In this document: positions 45,542 to 54,610 of the stretch, in pieces | Position numbering within the stretch: the first letter of the stretch is position 1 | How the letters are laid out: each line of letters opens with the position of its first letter | Origin: an uncultured Fidelibacterota bacterium | Lineage (GTDB): Bacteria; Fidelibacterota; Marinisomatia; Marinisomatales; TCS55 | Direction of reading: 5' to 3' | Assembly: GCA_902615915.1 (NCBI GenBank) | Contig: CACMQQ010000008.1 | Coordinates: 1 to 64,000 of the forward strand | DNA: 64,000 nt | Notes under the pieces: model-generated | Told to the model about the DNA's origin: nothing | Databases searched by the model: none | The model's input: only the letters and a program-made list of their open reading frames with translations | Position numbers and translations under genes: made by a program

Positions 45542-45665
45542 ATGTTAAAGGATTAAGAGTTATCACTTCAAGCTCTGCTCCGCATGTTTCGCAATCAATT
45601 ATCTCATTTTCTCGAACTCCATCTTCAAGTTCTATTTCACTTCCGCAAACAGGACATTCACCCAT
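45501..45665 (-). CDS. lysW: Amino-group carrier protein LysW
   Basis: This 54-residue carrier protein is too short for many callers. It has zinc-ribbon cysteines C4, C7 (MGECPVCG) and C25, C28 (IIDCETCGAE), a very acidic body, and the diagnostic C-terminus EDWGE whose terminal Glu is the attachment point. It opens the operon, overlaps lysX by 41 nt, and has a GAGG ribosome-binding site. A terminator hairpin lies 22 nt upstream. Confidence 0.95.
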   Translation of the reverse strand: MGECPVCGSEIELEDGVRENEIIDCETCGAELEVITLNPLTFEEAPEEQEDWGE

Positions 45666-45686
45666 ATTAATTACCTCGGTTTAAAA

Positions 45687-45714
45687 AAAAACCCCTACAT
45701 CAGCAGGGGTTTTT
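45687..45714 (-). terminator. Intrinsic terminator in the lysW leader
   Basis: Read leftward, AAAAACCCCT and AGGGGTTTTT form a 10-bp stem with an 8-nt loop, followed by nine consecutive T residues (the last five of the stem included). It sits between the leader peptide and lysW, which is unusual for a terminator that merely ends an upstream gene. Confidence 0.9.
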
Positions 45715-45736
45715 AAAAATTTTTAAATATTAAAGG

Positions 45737-45742
45737 ACCCCT
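45737..45742 (-). promoter_or_regulatory. Antiterminator strand of the lysW leader
   Basis: Read leftward this is AGGGGT, beginning 5 nt after the leader-peptide stop. It can pair with ACCCCT (45705-45710), the 5' arm of the terminator, and so compete with it. A ribosome parked at the stop would cover it and let the terminator form. Confidence 0.55.
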
Positions 45743-45747
45743 TATGA

Positions 45748-45828
45748 TTACAGATACCATTTCTTATTAAATGTCTTGCGACGTTTAATGTTTTTAATCA
45801 AAGTACTTTTATCAGTTTTGTAATTCAT
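45748..45828 (-). CDS. Putative Lys/Arg-rich leader peptide
   Basis: ATG at 45828 opens a 26-residue ORF with seven Lys and two Arg, including 'IKNIKRRKTFNKKWYL' at its end. It lies in the leader of the lysW operon, ahead of an antiterminator strand and terminator. Control codons for Lys or Arg near its end would suit ribosome stalling when the charged tRNA is scarce. No strong ribosome-binding site is seen, so translation is not proven. It could alternatively be a free-standing small protein. Confidence 0.5.
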   Translation of the reverse strand: MNYKTDKSTLIKNIKRRKTFNKKWYL

Positions 45829-46015
45829 ATTGTGAATCTAAAAATTTTTGACACTTATTCAAATAGGTTATAATTATAAACAATAATTGATAATACATCA
45901 CAAAATCTAAAATTTTTTCAGTTTAATAATTTTTAATAAATAAAAAACAGAACCATTCATTTTTTATTATTATTTTAATATATTATTTATTAATACTTAA
46001 AAATAGTAGGGCATT

Positions 46016-46936
46016 GTGAAAATTATAAAATATGAATTTAATAAAAATGATCATTTGGGCATTATTAATGGAAATGATATAATACCCATTAGCATTGAAA
46101 ACAAATCAACAAAAAATTATAATGATCTTAAATCTTTAATTCTTGATTGGCCTTTAGCTGAACAGAGATTGAAACAAATTCAAAAAGCAAACAAATCAAA
46201 AATTCCTCAAGAAAAAGTAGAAATCCAAGCACCGATATCTAATCCTGAAAAATTTTTAGCAATTGGATTGAATTATAAAAAACACAGGGCTGAGTCCATT
46301 GATGCTGGAATAACACCTCCCAGGAACCAAATGTGGTTTACCAAACAAATAAGTTGTATCAATAAACCCTATGGTGATGTACTAAAACCCGAAACCACCA
46401 TGATGCTTGATTATGAGGTAGAGTTGGCTTTAATTATTGGAAAGCAATGCAACCAAATTAAAGCTTCAGATGCTCATCAATTTATCTTTGGATATATGAT
46501 TTGTAATGATTTTAGCATGAGGGATTGGCAGCTTCACAATATGCCTGAAAGATTAGAAACTATGATTGGTAAATCTTACGATACACATGGACCGATAGGC
46601 CCTGGTGTTGTTACAAAGGAAGAAATTGATGACCCCCACAATTTAAAAATCAGTTGTTACGTAAATGGCGATTTAAGACAATCAAGCAACACCAATGACA
46701 TGATTTGGAATTGCTATGAACAAATTGAATACTTGTCAAATGCGATGACATTAAAACCTGGTGATATTATTTCTACCGGTACACCGCCTGGCTCTGGGTT
46801 TAGCCCTAGGGGATCTTCTGGTAAAGCAGACAAAGACAGAAAGGGTAATGTATTTCTTGAACCTGGAGATGTTGTAAGATGTGAAATTGAGGGAATAGGC
46901 TTTCTACAAAATAAAATAATTGCGGATGAATTGTAG
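46016..46936 (+). CDS. Fumarylacetoacetate hydrolase-family protein
   Basis: This 306-residue protein has the FAH fold with metal-binding residues in 'LAIGLNYKKHRAES', 'DYEVELALIIGK' (E-x-E pair), 'GYMICNDFSMRDWQ' and 'STGTPPGSG'. Family enzymes hydrate or decarboxylate 2-oxo-acids at the end of meta-cleavage pathways. It starts with GTG. It is the first gene of a three-gene plus-strand operon, with the CoA-ligase ATG directly after its stop. Confidence 0.88.
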   Translation: MKIIKYEFNKNDHLGIINGNDIIPISIENKSTKNYNDLKSLILDWPLAEQRLKQIQKANKSKIPQEKVEIQAPISNPEKFLAIGLNYKKHRAESIDAGITPPRNQMWFTKQISCINKPYGDVLKPETTMMLDYEVELALIIGKQCNQIKASDAHQFIFGYMICNDFSMRDWQLHNMPERLETMIGKSYDTHGPIGPGVVTKEEIDDPHNLKISCYVNGDLRQSSNTNDMIWNCYEQIEYLSNAMTLKPGDIISTGTPPGSGFSPRGSSGKADKDRKGNVFLEPGDVVRCEIEGIGFLQNKIIADEL

Positions 46937-48559
46937 ATGAATTTTGCAATAAAAGGAAATATGAGCTCGCAACAATTGACTACCAATATGCTCATAACTC
47001 ATGCTGAAAATTATCATAAAAATACAGAGATAATTTCTTATAATGTCAGAGGAGAAGAAAAAATATCAAATTGGAGCGCATTTGGTAAAAGGTCAAAAAA
47101 AATTGCATACTCCTTACTGCAAAATGGCTATAAAGAAGGTGATATTATAGGAACAATATGTCCTAACACAATTGCACATATGGAATTAATCTATGCAATT
47201 TCAGGTTTTGGTGGAATTGCACACACTATAAATCCAAGATTATTTCCTGAAGAAATTGTATATATTGTTAATCACGCTGAAAATAAAGCCATTTTCGTCG
47301 ATTCGTCTTATTTGGCTATCCTAGTTAGCCATAAGCATCTTTTTACATCTGTTGAAAATATTTATATCGTCGGACCCAAGCATAACGAAATGGCTGCTAA
47401 AATGAATGGATTTAAATTTGTTGAGGATCTTTTAGATGAAGATGAGAAAGATTTTACCTGGCCAGAAATAGATGAAAAATCTGCCGCGGTGCTATGTTAC
47501 ACATCTGGAACTACAGGCAATCCCAAGGGTGTGCTATATTCACATAAATCTATTGTTTTGCATGCAAATATGATTTGTTTGCCTGATTATTTTTCACTTA
47601 GCTCAAGGGATTGTATATTGCCTATTACCCCGATGTTCCACGTAAATGCATGGGGGGTCACGTATGCTTCATCTATGATAGGTGCAAAGTTAGTTTTACC
47701 TGGCTCAAATGTTAGCGCTAAAAATCTAATAGAGTTAATAAACAAGCATGATGTAAGTGTTTCAATTGCAATTCCAACCATTTGGGAAGAAGTTTTAGAG
47801 TATCTTAGAGTTCACGATATTAAAATACCTTCACTAAAAAGAGTATATTCTGGAGGATCTCAAGTTCCCCAATGGATGATTCAAGAATTCAAAGATAAAC
47901 ATGGCATTGACTGTGTACAAGTTTGGGGCATGACAGAGACTAGCCCATTAGGATTAGTGAATTACCCTTCAAATAATCAAAAAAATAAAGAAAATAATTT
48001 AATGAGTAAAACAGGTAGGCCCGTTTGGGCTATGGAATTTAAAATCACTGATCCAGAAGGGAAGACTATAAAAAAAGATCATACCCAGGTTGGCAATATT
48101 TGGGTCAAAGGACCTACGGTCATAAATAAATACTATAAGGAAAGGGACTTTTGTGTGGATAGCGAAGGATGGTTTGATACTGGAGATATTGGCAATCTAG
48201 ATGAGGATGGTTACATTTCACTGACTGATAGATCGAAAGATTTAATCAAGTCAGGAGGGGAGTGGATAAGCTCTATTCAACTTGAGCAAATAATTAGAAG
48301 ACATCCAAAAGTTTATGATGCTTCAGTTATCGGAATTAAAGATAAAAAATGGGGAGAAAGACCGCTGGTTGTTGCAGAAATAGAGAAAAATGTGAATGCA
48401 TCTGAAAGTGAGATATTGGATTATTTCAAAGATAAAATAGCAAAATGGCAAATTCCGGATAAAGTCATTTTTGTTGATGAATTACCCCTCTCATCAACCG
48501 GAAAGCCATTGAAAAACAAGCTGAGAGATAAGTATTTCGACCAATTTGTAAAGGAATAA
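46937..48559 (+). CDS. Acyl-CoA synthetase (AMP-binding, fatty-acid type)
   Basis: This 540-residue adenylate-forming ligase has P-loop 'YTSGTTGNPKGVLYSHKS' (about residues 191-208), 'VWGMTETSPLG', 'GWFDTGDIG' and the C-terminal catalytic Lys in 'LPLSSTGKPLKNKLR'. It is similar to long/medium-chain acyl-CoA ligases used to activate aromatic or side-chain acids. An internal ATG at 46961 preceded by AAAGGA is a possible alternative start. Confidence 0.88.
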   Translation: MNFAIKGNMSSQQLTTNMLITHAENYHKNTEIISYNVRGEEKISNWSAFGKRSKKIAYSLLQNGYKEGDIIGTICPNTIAHMELIYAISGFGGIAHTINPRLFPEEIVYIVNHAENKAIFVDSSYLAILVSHKHLFTSVENIYIVGPKHNEMAAKMNGFKFVEDLLDEDEKDFTWPEIDEKSAAVLCYTSGTTGNPKGVLYSHKSIVLHANMICLPDYFSLSSRDCILPITPMFHVNAWGVTYASSMIGAKLVLPGSNVSAKNLIELINKHDVSVSIAIPTIWEEVLEYLRVHDIKIPSLKRVYSGGSQVPQWMIQEFKDKHGIDCVQVWGMTETSPLGLVNYPSNNQKNKENNLMSKTGRPVWAMEFKITDPEGKTIKKDHTQVGNIWVKGPTVINKYYKERDFCVDSEGWFDTGDIGNLDEDGYISLTDRSKDLIKSGGEWISSIQLEQIIRRHPKVYDASVIGIKDKKWGERPLVVAEIEKNVNASESEILDYFKDKIAKWQIPDKVIFVDELPLSSTGKPLKNKLRDKYFDQFVKE

Positions 48560-48563
48560 TAAA

Positions 48564-50201
48564 ATGTTAAAAAATTATGATATTGTCATTGTAGGTGGTG
48601 GCCCAACAGGATCTATAGCATCATTACTTTTGGCAGAAAAAGGATTAAAAATTGCTTTGATTGAAAGAAATTCTCAACCTTATCCGCATCCGAGAGCCAT
48701 TGCCTTAAATGGATATTCGTTGAGCATTATAAAGCATTTACTGGATGATCAGTGGGAAAATTTTGAATTTACAACAGCAGTTGAGGTTGGATATGTTTTA
48801 AGCAAAGATAAAATGGATGAACCATTTGGGAAAATGCAACCTCCGGTAATTGATGGAAAAGTTTTAGATTTAGATAATTATGGTTTTTTAAATTGGTTCA
48901 ACCAACCTCAGCTTGAAGGTCTTTTAAGGCTGAAAATGGAAAGTAATAGCAATATTGATTGTTATTATAATCACAGTGCAATTGTGATGTATGAAGATGA
49001 TAAAAATTATCTAAAAATTCAAAACCATGACAATAATACTATAGCAGAAATATCATCAAAGTATTTAATAGGCGCTGATGGTGGAGGAAGCTTCATTAGA
49101 AAACAAATGGGGGCTAAATTGACCACATTAGGAAAAGCAATATCATTTCTAGTGGTTGATATTGAATCATCTCGTGATGCCTTAAGGCCAGGCAAATCTT
49201 TTGATTCAGGAGGTCATCAAATAATAGATCCAATTGGAAAAAGGCCTACTACATTTATTCACACGCCAGGCAAAAAACATGGTACTTACAAAAAGCACTT
49301 TAGATTTGAATTTGCATTAAAAGAAAATGAAAATTTTGCACAACTTCAATCACCGTCATCAATCGAAGAACTTGTTACTCCTTATTTAGACCCAAAAAAA
49401 ATTACTATTAATCGCTCTACAGTCTACAAGTTTAATTCCCTTATATCCGAAAAATGGCGTTCCAATAATATTTTTACAATTGGTGATGCTTCCCATCAAA
49501 CATCTCCATTTATTGGTCAAGGTCTAAATCTTGGAATTAGAAATACATGCAATCTTGTGCATAAGATCAATCTAGTTGAAAAAGGCATATCAAAACCTAA
49601 TTTGCTGGATAATTATCAAGTAGAATGCTATCCTGATTCAAGATTTATAATTAAACAATCACTGTTTATGGGGGGTATGCTTTTTAACATAAAGCCTCAT
49701 ATTAATTTGATAAGATCAATTGTTCATATGTTTAATGGTAAAAGAGGAAAACCATTGGATTTGTTTCCTGCATTTGTTCCAGAAACCATAACCGTCCCCA
49801 ATGGATTTAATCCAACTAAATCAAGCCAAAAAGGCTATCCAATGTTTAATTACATAACTGAAAAAGGCTTTCCGAGATCACTCAGAACTTACAATCCGAC
49901 TCATTACAGGATTTTGTGCAATAATTGCTCAGAAAACGTTCAAAGTTTTGTGGATGACTTACCTCAAGAAATAAAACCTTTTGTAGTAAATTTATGTGAT
50001 GGACAAAAGGGAGAAAAATCTACTGAAAAACTTCTAGTGTCTTCACAAAGAGTTGAAGATTTGAAGACTTATAAGAGATTATTCAAGGGAGCAGATTATG
50101 TTTTGATGGCACCTGGATATACAATGCTCGGTACTTACAAGCTAGGTTCTGAATCAAAATTAGTAGCTGATTATAAGTCTCTTTTTTGCTTAATTGGTTA
50201 G
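48564..50201 (+). CDS. FAD-dependent aromatic monooxygenase (MhpA-like)
   Basis: This 545-residue group A flavoprotein hydroxylase has GxGxxG loop 'IVIVGGGPTGSIASLLLAEK' (about residues 7-26), the middle motif 'GADGGGSFIRKQMG' and 'TIGDASHQTSPFIGQGLNLG' in the FAD O3 region. It resembles 3-(3-hydroxyphenyl)propionate hydroxylases, which add the second hydroxyl to make a catechol. It overlaps the convergent hydrolase gene by 4 nt. Confidence 0.85.
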   Translation: MLKNYDIVIVGGGPTGSIASLLLAEKGLKIALIERNSQPYPHPRAIALNGYSLSIIKHLLDDQWENFEFTTAVEVGYVLSKDKMDEPFGKMQPPVIDGKVLDLDNYGFLNWFNQPQLEGLLRLKMESNSNIDCYYNHSAIVMYEDDKNYLKIQNHDNNTIAEISSKYLIGADGGGSFIRKQMGAKLTTLGKAISFLVVDIESSRDALRPGKSFDSGGHQIIDPIGKRPTTFIHTPGKKHGTYKKHFRFEFALKENENFAQLQSPSSIEELVTPYLDPKKITINRSTVYKFNSLISEKWRSNNIFTIGDASHQTSPFIGQGLNLGIRNTCNLVHKINLVEKGISKPNLLDNYQVECYPDSRFIIKQSLFMGGMLFNIKPHINLIRSIVHMFNGKRGKPLDLFPAFVPETITVPNGFNPTKSSQKGYPMFNYITEKGFPRSLRTYNPTHYRILCNNCSENVQSFVDDLPQEIKPFVVNLCDGQKGEKSTEKLLVSSQRVEDLKTYKRLFKGADYVLMAPGYTMLGTYKLGSESKLVADYKSLFCLIG

Positions 50202-51553
50202 TTGTTGTTATCCTTTATGAAGTCCATACAAGCATAAGCAACGTTCTCAGGCCTTTCAATGTGCGTCCAGTGTAGAGCGTCAGAAATAATTGCAAATCTT
50301 GAAAATCTGCTACCTTTCTTTAATTTCAATACGGAATACCTACCACTCTCTTTAATTGTAACATATTTTTTGTAATTTTTTTTCCATGTTGGGTTTTTTC
50401 TGTCCTGATATGTTGCGCCTGGCAATAAATCCATTACCTCATCAACCCAAAAATTGTATTTACCAAAATATGGCTGATCTCCCAAATGGTTTGATATAAT
50501 ACCATAATCGTCGGGAAGATCTGCAAAAACATATGTTGGAAATCTCAATCTAAAAAATTTAAAAATTCCTCTTACCTTGGCAAAACCTAAAACTCCAAGA
50601 ATCCTTTTAATTATACTTATTTTCTTAGCATTCGGCAAATCTTTAGCAAGCAGCATTTCATCAGAGCCCTGAAATTGCATCATTGGGAAATTTGTATCTA
50701 GTATACAAAATCCTCGCGATCTATCTGATCTACGCTTTCCCTCGTCAACAAAATCTGTCTGTCTAAAAATTTGTCTAGTTAATTTAAAAAAGTGCGATGA
50801 CTGATTTGGCATTTGTTGGATTGCGTTCCATCTGTCATTTAGTTCATCATCATTAGAGTTAGTAAATCTATCCATACTAAATGAAGGAGCTATAAAACCA
50901 AATGGTGCACCGCCCATTATAGCACTTTTAAGTAAACTCGGAAAAGCTCTTGTAGCCATTATCCTATGTGGGGGACCAAGAAAAATACCTTTATCTACCA
51001 GATTTAACCACTCTTCATCAAAGTTCGTCCAACCTTGTGATCCTCTCGAGTACGATATAGCCATTTCAGGAAATTCTGCTAACAGGTTATCCATAATAAT
51101 ACATCCCCTGTCGTGGCCAACAAAATGTGCCTTTTTGATTTTCATCCGTTTTAATATTTTTCTTAGGGTATGAGCGCAGTTTTCAAGATCAAATCTTTTG
51201 TCTACTGACAAACTGTTTTTCATCTTAATCTTGTTGTTTGGTGGAATTAGTCCGTCATATTTTGCTTTATCCGAATCAACTAATTTTATTTCTGTATATT
51301 CTTCTAGAAATGGGACAGTAATGGTGATAAATCGAAACGATTTTCCTTGAGGATGATTTACCATATTTGCAACCAACCATCTCGAATCATTCAAACTGTC
51401 TTCAAAAACACCCATCATAATAATCACTGGAATTCCATTCTCATTACCAGCATATGATACTCTATGGAAATGACCTTCAATTTCAATATAATCTATTTCG
51501 AAATTTACTCCTCGTGTTTGATTAATTTTATAATCAGAATCAGGTCTTCTCAA
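50198..51553 (-). CDS. Alpha/beta hydrolase, Asp-nucleophile type
   Basis: This 451-residue protein has the alpha/beta-hydrolase nucleophile elbow VGHDRG with Asp148, as in epoxide hydrolases and dehalogenases rather than the Ser of meta-cleavage product hydrolases. A candidate His is in 'DALHWTHIERP' near the C-terminus. It is about 150 residues longer than usual, with an extended lid. It overlaps the dioxygenase gene by 4 nt and so probably works on a product of that ring cleavage. Confidence 0.7.
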   Translation of the reverse strand: MRRPDSDYKINQTRGVNFEIDYIEIEGHFHRVSYAGNENGIPVIIMMGVFEDSLNDSRWLVANMVNHPQGKSFRFITITVPFLEEYTEIKLVDSDKAKYDGLIPPNNKIKMKNSLSVDKRFDLENCAHTLRKILKRMKIKKAHFVGHDRGCIIMDNLLAEFPEMAISYSRGSQGWTNFDEEWLNLVDKGIFLGPPHRIMATRAFPSLLKSAIMGGAPFGFIAPSFSMDRFTNSNDDELNDRWNAIQQMPNQSSHFFKLTRQIFRQTDFVDEGKRRSDRSRGFCILDTNFPMMQFQGSDEMLLAKDLPNAKKISIIKRILGVLGFAKVRGIFKFFRLRFPTYVFADLPDDYGIISNHLGDQPYFGKYNFWVDEVMDLLPGATYQDRKNPTWKKNYKKYVTIKESGRYSVLKLKKGSRFSRFAIISDALHWTHIERPENVAYACMDFIKDNNN

Positions 51554-52932
51554 ACCGTACTCCTGATTGTGCTAATCAATTCTTTTACGTTGGAAAGATC
51601 TCTATTTACTAATGACTGCTGAGTTTCATGATCGAAATTTTTATAAAAGGAAGCAGCAGCAGGACCATCTAGATTGCGAATGCCCGATTCCTTGACGGTC
51701 GGTCCCCATTGATTATGTCCGTTTGGACCCAGTCCACTAATAGAATGGATTCTTTGCCCAAAAGATCTGGTAATTTTATCTCCATCAGACATGTGTTCAT
51801 GAACGTGACCGTAAGGGTCATGCCAGTAATCATATATATGTGAACCGAGGACATGCCTTCCAACTCCCCATGCTATTTCATATCTTTTATTCTTATGTTC
51901 GGCCATGGTTTTAAGTTGCATGTGCCCCCTCCAAACATCATCAAGATTAGATACTTCAAAGGAAGCGTGACTTAGTTGAGTCTGAATCCCAGCTCCCTTG
52001 GGTCCCATTCTCTTATCCATGTTTGAAATAATAAAAAAAGAATGATGATCAGTTGGCTGTTCACCTAGATCGCACCGAAAGAAAGCTGCATAAGTAGCTG
52101 AATCTTTTGACTTAGTATTAGAATATAGAGGGGATGGTCCTGCCGCTTTAAGCGCTTCAAAAATTTGAGGATTTACAGCATGGCCAGCTGCCGATTTAGG
52201 TGACTCAAAAATCACACTATCAGTTGGCAAAAATCCAAAAGTTTCCATCATGAATGACATCATCTTATGATGTATACCTATTGGCGCAGCCAATACAACA
52301 TGTCCTAATTTAATTACGTCTGGAGGCCCAGGATGTATACTGTTATTTCCATCAGCGGAACGATTTCCAGAAGTATCTTGCAATTGATTTGCAGGCCTTC
52401 GGTGTAAATCCTTGTCACCATAGTTATATTCTAATCTAGACCTGGATGGAAGTAGAGGCTCTATTGATCTTTCACAAACTGCTTCAATCAGAAATCCACA
52501 CACAGGATCTATAAATGAAACTCTCTTACCACCACAAAGCTCTCCTTCTATTCCTGGTATAATATGTGGTTCAGTGCAACCGGATATGTTTTTATACAAT
52601 ATATTTAAATCATTTTCATTTTTTAATTGAAGAGCAAATCCTAAAAATTTTGCAGGTCCTCTATGCACAACATGGCAAAATCCGTCACCGCCTAATCCAC
52701 GAGAATAAATAACATTTTTGTCTTTGTAAATTATTTTTAAGCCAAAATCATGAATCCAGTCTTCGTACAAATTAAGATCTGGAACTGAAAACCTAACATA
52801 TGCTACATCTTTAGCTTTCGTTAGTGGATTTATCGATGGTAGTGACTCTGAACCCTTAAGATGTTCTTCATGGCCTTGGTTTATAGATTCAAACAAATCA
52901 AGATCTCTTTTCAACATTTCTTTATCATTCAT
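51550..52932 (-). CDS. Extradiol ring-cleavage dioxygenase (VOC superfamily)
   Basis: This 460-residue protein has two vicinal-oxygen-chelate domains (about 40-170 and 205-415). The C-terminal one carries the likely iron ligands His ('KLGHVVLAAPIG'), His ('LSHASFEV') and Glu ('YGHVHEHMSDG'). This is the type I extradiol dioxygenase plan, but longer than the ~300 residues of common catechol 2,3-dioxygenases. It is preceded by a Rieske ferredoxin gene. Confidence 0.8.
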   Translation of the reverse strand: MNDKEMLKRDLDLFESINQGHEEHLKGSESLPSINPLTKAKDVAYVRFSVPDLNLYEDWIHDFGLKIIYKDKNVIYSRGLGGDGFCHVVHRGPAKFLGFALQLKNENDLNILYKNISGCTEPHIIPGIEGELCGGKRVSFIDPVCGFLIEAVCERSIEPLLPSRSRLEYNYGDKDLHRRPANQLQDTSGNRSADGNNSIHPGPPDVIKLGHVVLAAPIGIHHKMMSFMMETFGFLPTDSVIFESPKSAAGHAVNPQIFEALKAAGPSPLYSNTKSKDSATYAAFFRCDLGEQPTDHHSFFIISNMDKRMGPKGAGIQTQLSHASFEVSNLDDVWRGHMQLKTMAEHKNKRYEIAWGVGRHVLGSHIYDYWHDPYGHVHEHMSDGDKITRSFGQRIHSISGLGPNGHNQWGPTVKESGIRNLDGPAAASFYKNFDHETQQSLVNRDLSNVKELISTIRSTV

Positions 52933-52933
52933 A

Positions 52934-53278
52934 CTAAAACCCTTCTTTATAAAAAATTAACTCACCATTTTTTTGAATTGTATTTATCTTTAGCAGGTAA
53001 TCACCCTCACATGGTCCTTTGATGCATCGACCATCTTGCGGATTAAATAAAGCTTGATGGTGCATACATTGTAATTGTTTTTTTTTAGACCATAGATACT
53101 CAGGGTCCTTGCAAAGAGGTCTGGTATCATGAGGGCAAGAGTTAAGATAAGCATAAATTTTCTTTTTATAATTAGTTACAATTATTTGTAAATCATCTTC
53201 ATTATTTTTTATTGGTACTAAAAGCGTATCAAGGTTTACAATCTTTGATATTGGAACTTTTGCTAAAACATTTTTCAT
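52934..53278 (-). CDS. Rieske-type [2Fe-2S] ferredoxin
   Basis: This 114-residue protein has the Rieske cluster ligands CPH (C48, H50) and CMHH (C71, H74). It fits the soluble Rieske ferredoxins that pass electrons to ring-hydroxylating oxygenases. No terminal oxygenase lies in the window, so it may serve the VOC dioxygenase (keeping its iron reduced) or an oxygenase encoded elsewhere. It lies 1 nt from the dioxygenase gene. Confidence 0.85.
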   Translation of the reverse strand: MKNVLAKVPISKIVNLDTLLVPIKNNEDDLQIIVTNYKKKIYAYLNSCPHDTRPLCKDPEYLWSKKKQLQCMHHQALFNPQDGRCIKGPCEGDYLLKINTIQKNGELIFYKEGF

Positions 53279-53923
53279 TTAAATTTTGTTTTTGTTTGTA
53301 AAAATTTGTTTGGGGCCCGGGTTAGGGATGCGCATTATGTTTAATTGTGCTGCAAGACCTATATAATGGCTGATTACTAAAACAAATTCAACCATTCCTT
53401 TTTCACTTCCAATTGTACTCAACATTTTATCGTATGATTCATCTTTAATTGAGAATAGACTTAAGTATTCTTTGACGAATTCGTATGTTATAGATAGAGT
53501 ACTCTCAAACTCATTATCTTTAAAAATTGGTCGCTGATCATTTTTTAAGTTATCTAATATTTTTACCGACACACCATGCTTTGTTGCCCCTTTACTATGT
53601 GCCCAAAACTCTACATTACTTCTAAAATGTGCTGCAATGATGCAAATAGCAAACTCTTTGATAACTTCGGATACATTTTTTGTATTTTTTCTAACCGCTA
53701 TCCCGATTTTATCTAAGCATTTTGCCATTTCAGCGTCCGCATAAAGCCATGTATTAAAGGGGCCCGGAAGAGACCCGTTTGACATTGTTCCAACCCCTCT
53801 TTCTGAGCTTACAATAGAGTCAAAAACCTCTTTCATCTCACTATCCTTTAAAGAATTTCGATCTTTGTAAGCTAAGCGAGGTTGATCATACTTGTTTAGA
53901 TTCTCAGAATCCCATTTATTCAT
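53279..53923 (-). CDS. Carboxymuconolactone decarboxylase-family protein
   Basis: This ~214-residue all-helical protein of the CMD/AhpD-like superfamily has core 'IKEFAICIIAAHFRSNVEFWAHSKGATKHG' split by short turns. It has no CxxC, so a peroxidase role is unlikely. The start is set at ATG 53923, because GAGGAA lies just upstream of it; a second ATG at 53935 overlaps that site. It is the first gene of the minus-strand aromatic cluster. Confidence 0.75.
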   Translation of the reverse strand: MNKWDSENLNKYDQPRLAYKDRNSLKDSEMKEVFDSIVSSERGVGTMSNGSLPGPFNTWLYADAEMAKCLDKIGIAVRKNTKNVSEVIKEFAICIIAAHFRSNVEFWAHSKGATKHGVSVKILDNLKNDQRPIFKDNEFESTLSITYEFVKEYLSLFSIKDESYDKMLSTIGSEKGMVEFVLVISHYIGLAAQLNIMRIPNPGPKQIFTNKNKI

Positions 53924-54076
53924 TGAATTCCTCATATTTGTTGATAAAGATTATAAAATATTAATAGAATAATTTATGATAAATATTTAATTCTTTTTAA
54001 ATGAACATTCAATTTTAACTTTTTAACAATTATTGAGTCTTATATAGCAACAATCATTAAAAACAGGAGATTAATT

Positions 54077-54583
54077 ATGAGATTTAAATACCTTCTTTTA
54101 ATAATTTTTATCATTCCGTTTTTTTCTGAAGTAAATGCGAGAGGAAAAGGGAGAAAGCAAAACCCTAAATTTCGATCTTCGCAAAAAATTGGAATAAGAT
54201 ATATTGCGTACCCGGGTTTTGGATATAATTCTCGGTTTCATAATGATTGGAGATATCACAATTTTACTTATAATCCATTTTGGGATTCATCATTTAGGTC
54301 ATCAATCGAAAGAAACTTTGAATTAGCAGACGTTGATCAAATATTCAAACAAGTTGTTAAATTGAAAGAGATGAAAGAGAAGGGAATTATAACGGCAAAA
54401 GAATATGACAAGGTCAAAAAAAGATTAATTGATCGAGTGGGAAAATTGATCCCATCAAATAAATTAAAAAATTCATCCGATGCTATTATTCAATTAGAAA
54501 AAATGTATGGAATGAAAGAAAGTGAAATCTTAACAAGTGACGAATTTGAAAAAAAGAAGAAGAGGATGTTATTGCTGATTTGA
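54077..54583 (+). CDS. Exported SHOCT-domain protein
   Basis: This 168-residue protein has a signal peptide (residues 1-21), a Tyr/Phe/Arg-rich middle part, and two SHOCT-like helical motifs ('LKEMKEKGIITAKEYDKVKK' and 'MYGMKESEILTSDEFEKKK'). SHOCT modules mediate oligomerisation. The strong AGGAG ribosome-binding site supports the start. A terminator follows. Confidence 0.65.
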   Translation: MRFKYLLLIIFIIPFFSEVNARGKGRKQNPKFRSSQKIGIRYIAYPGFGYNSRFHNDWRYHNFTYNPFWDSSFRSSIERNFELADVDQIFKQVVKLKEMKEKGIITAKEYDKVKKRLIDRVGKLIPSNKLKNSSDAIIQLEKMYGMKESEILTSDEFEKKKKRMLLLI

Positions 54584-54610
54584 TGATATCTATAAAATAA
54601 TTCAATATAA

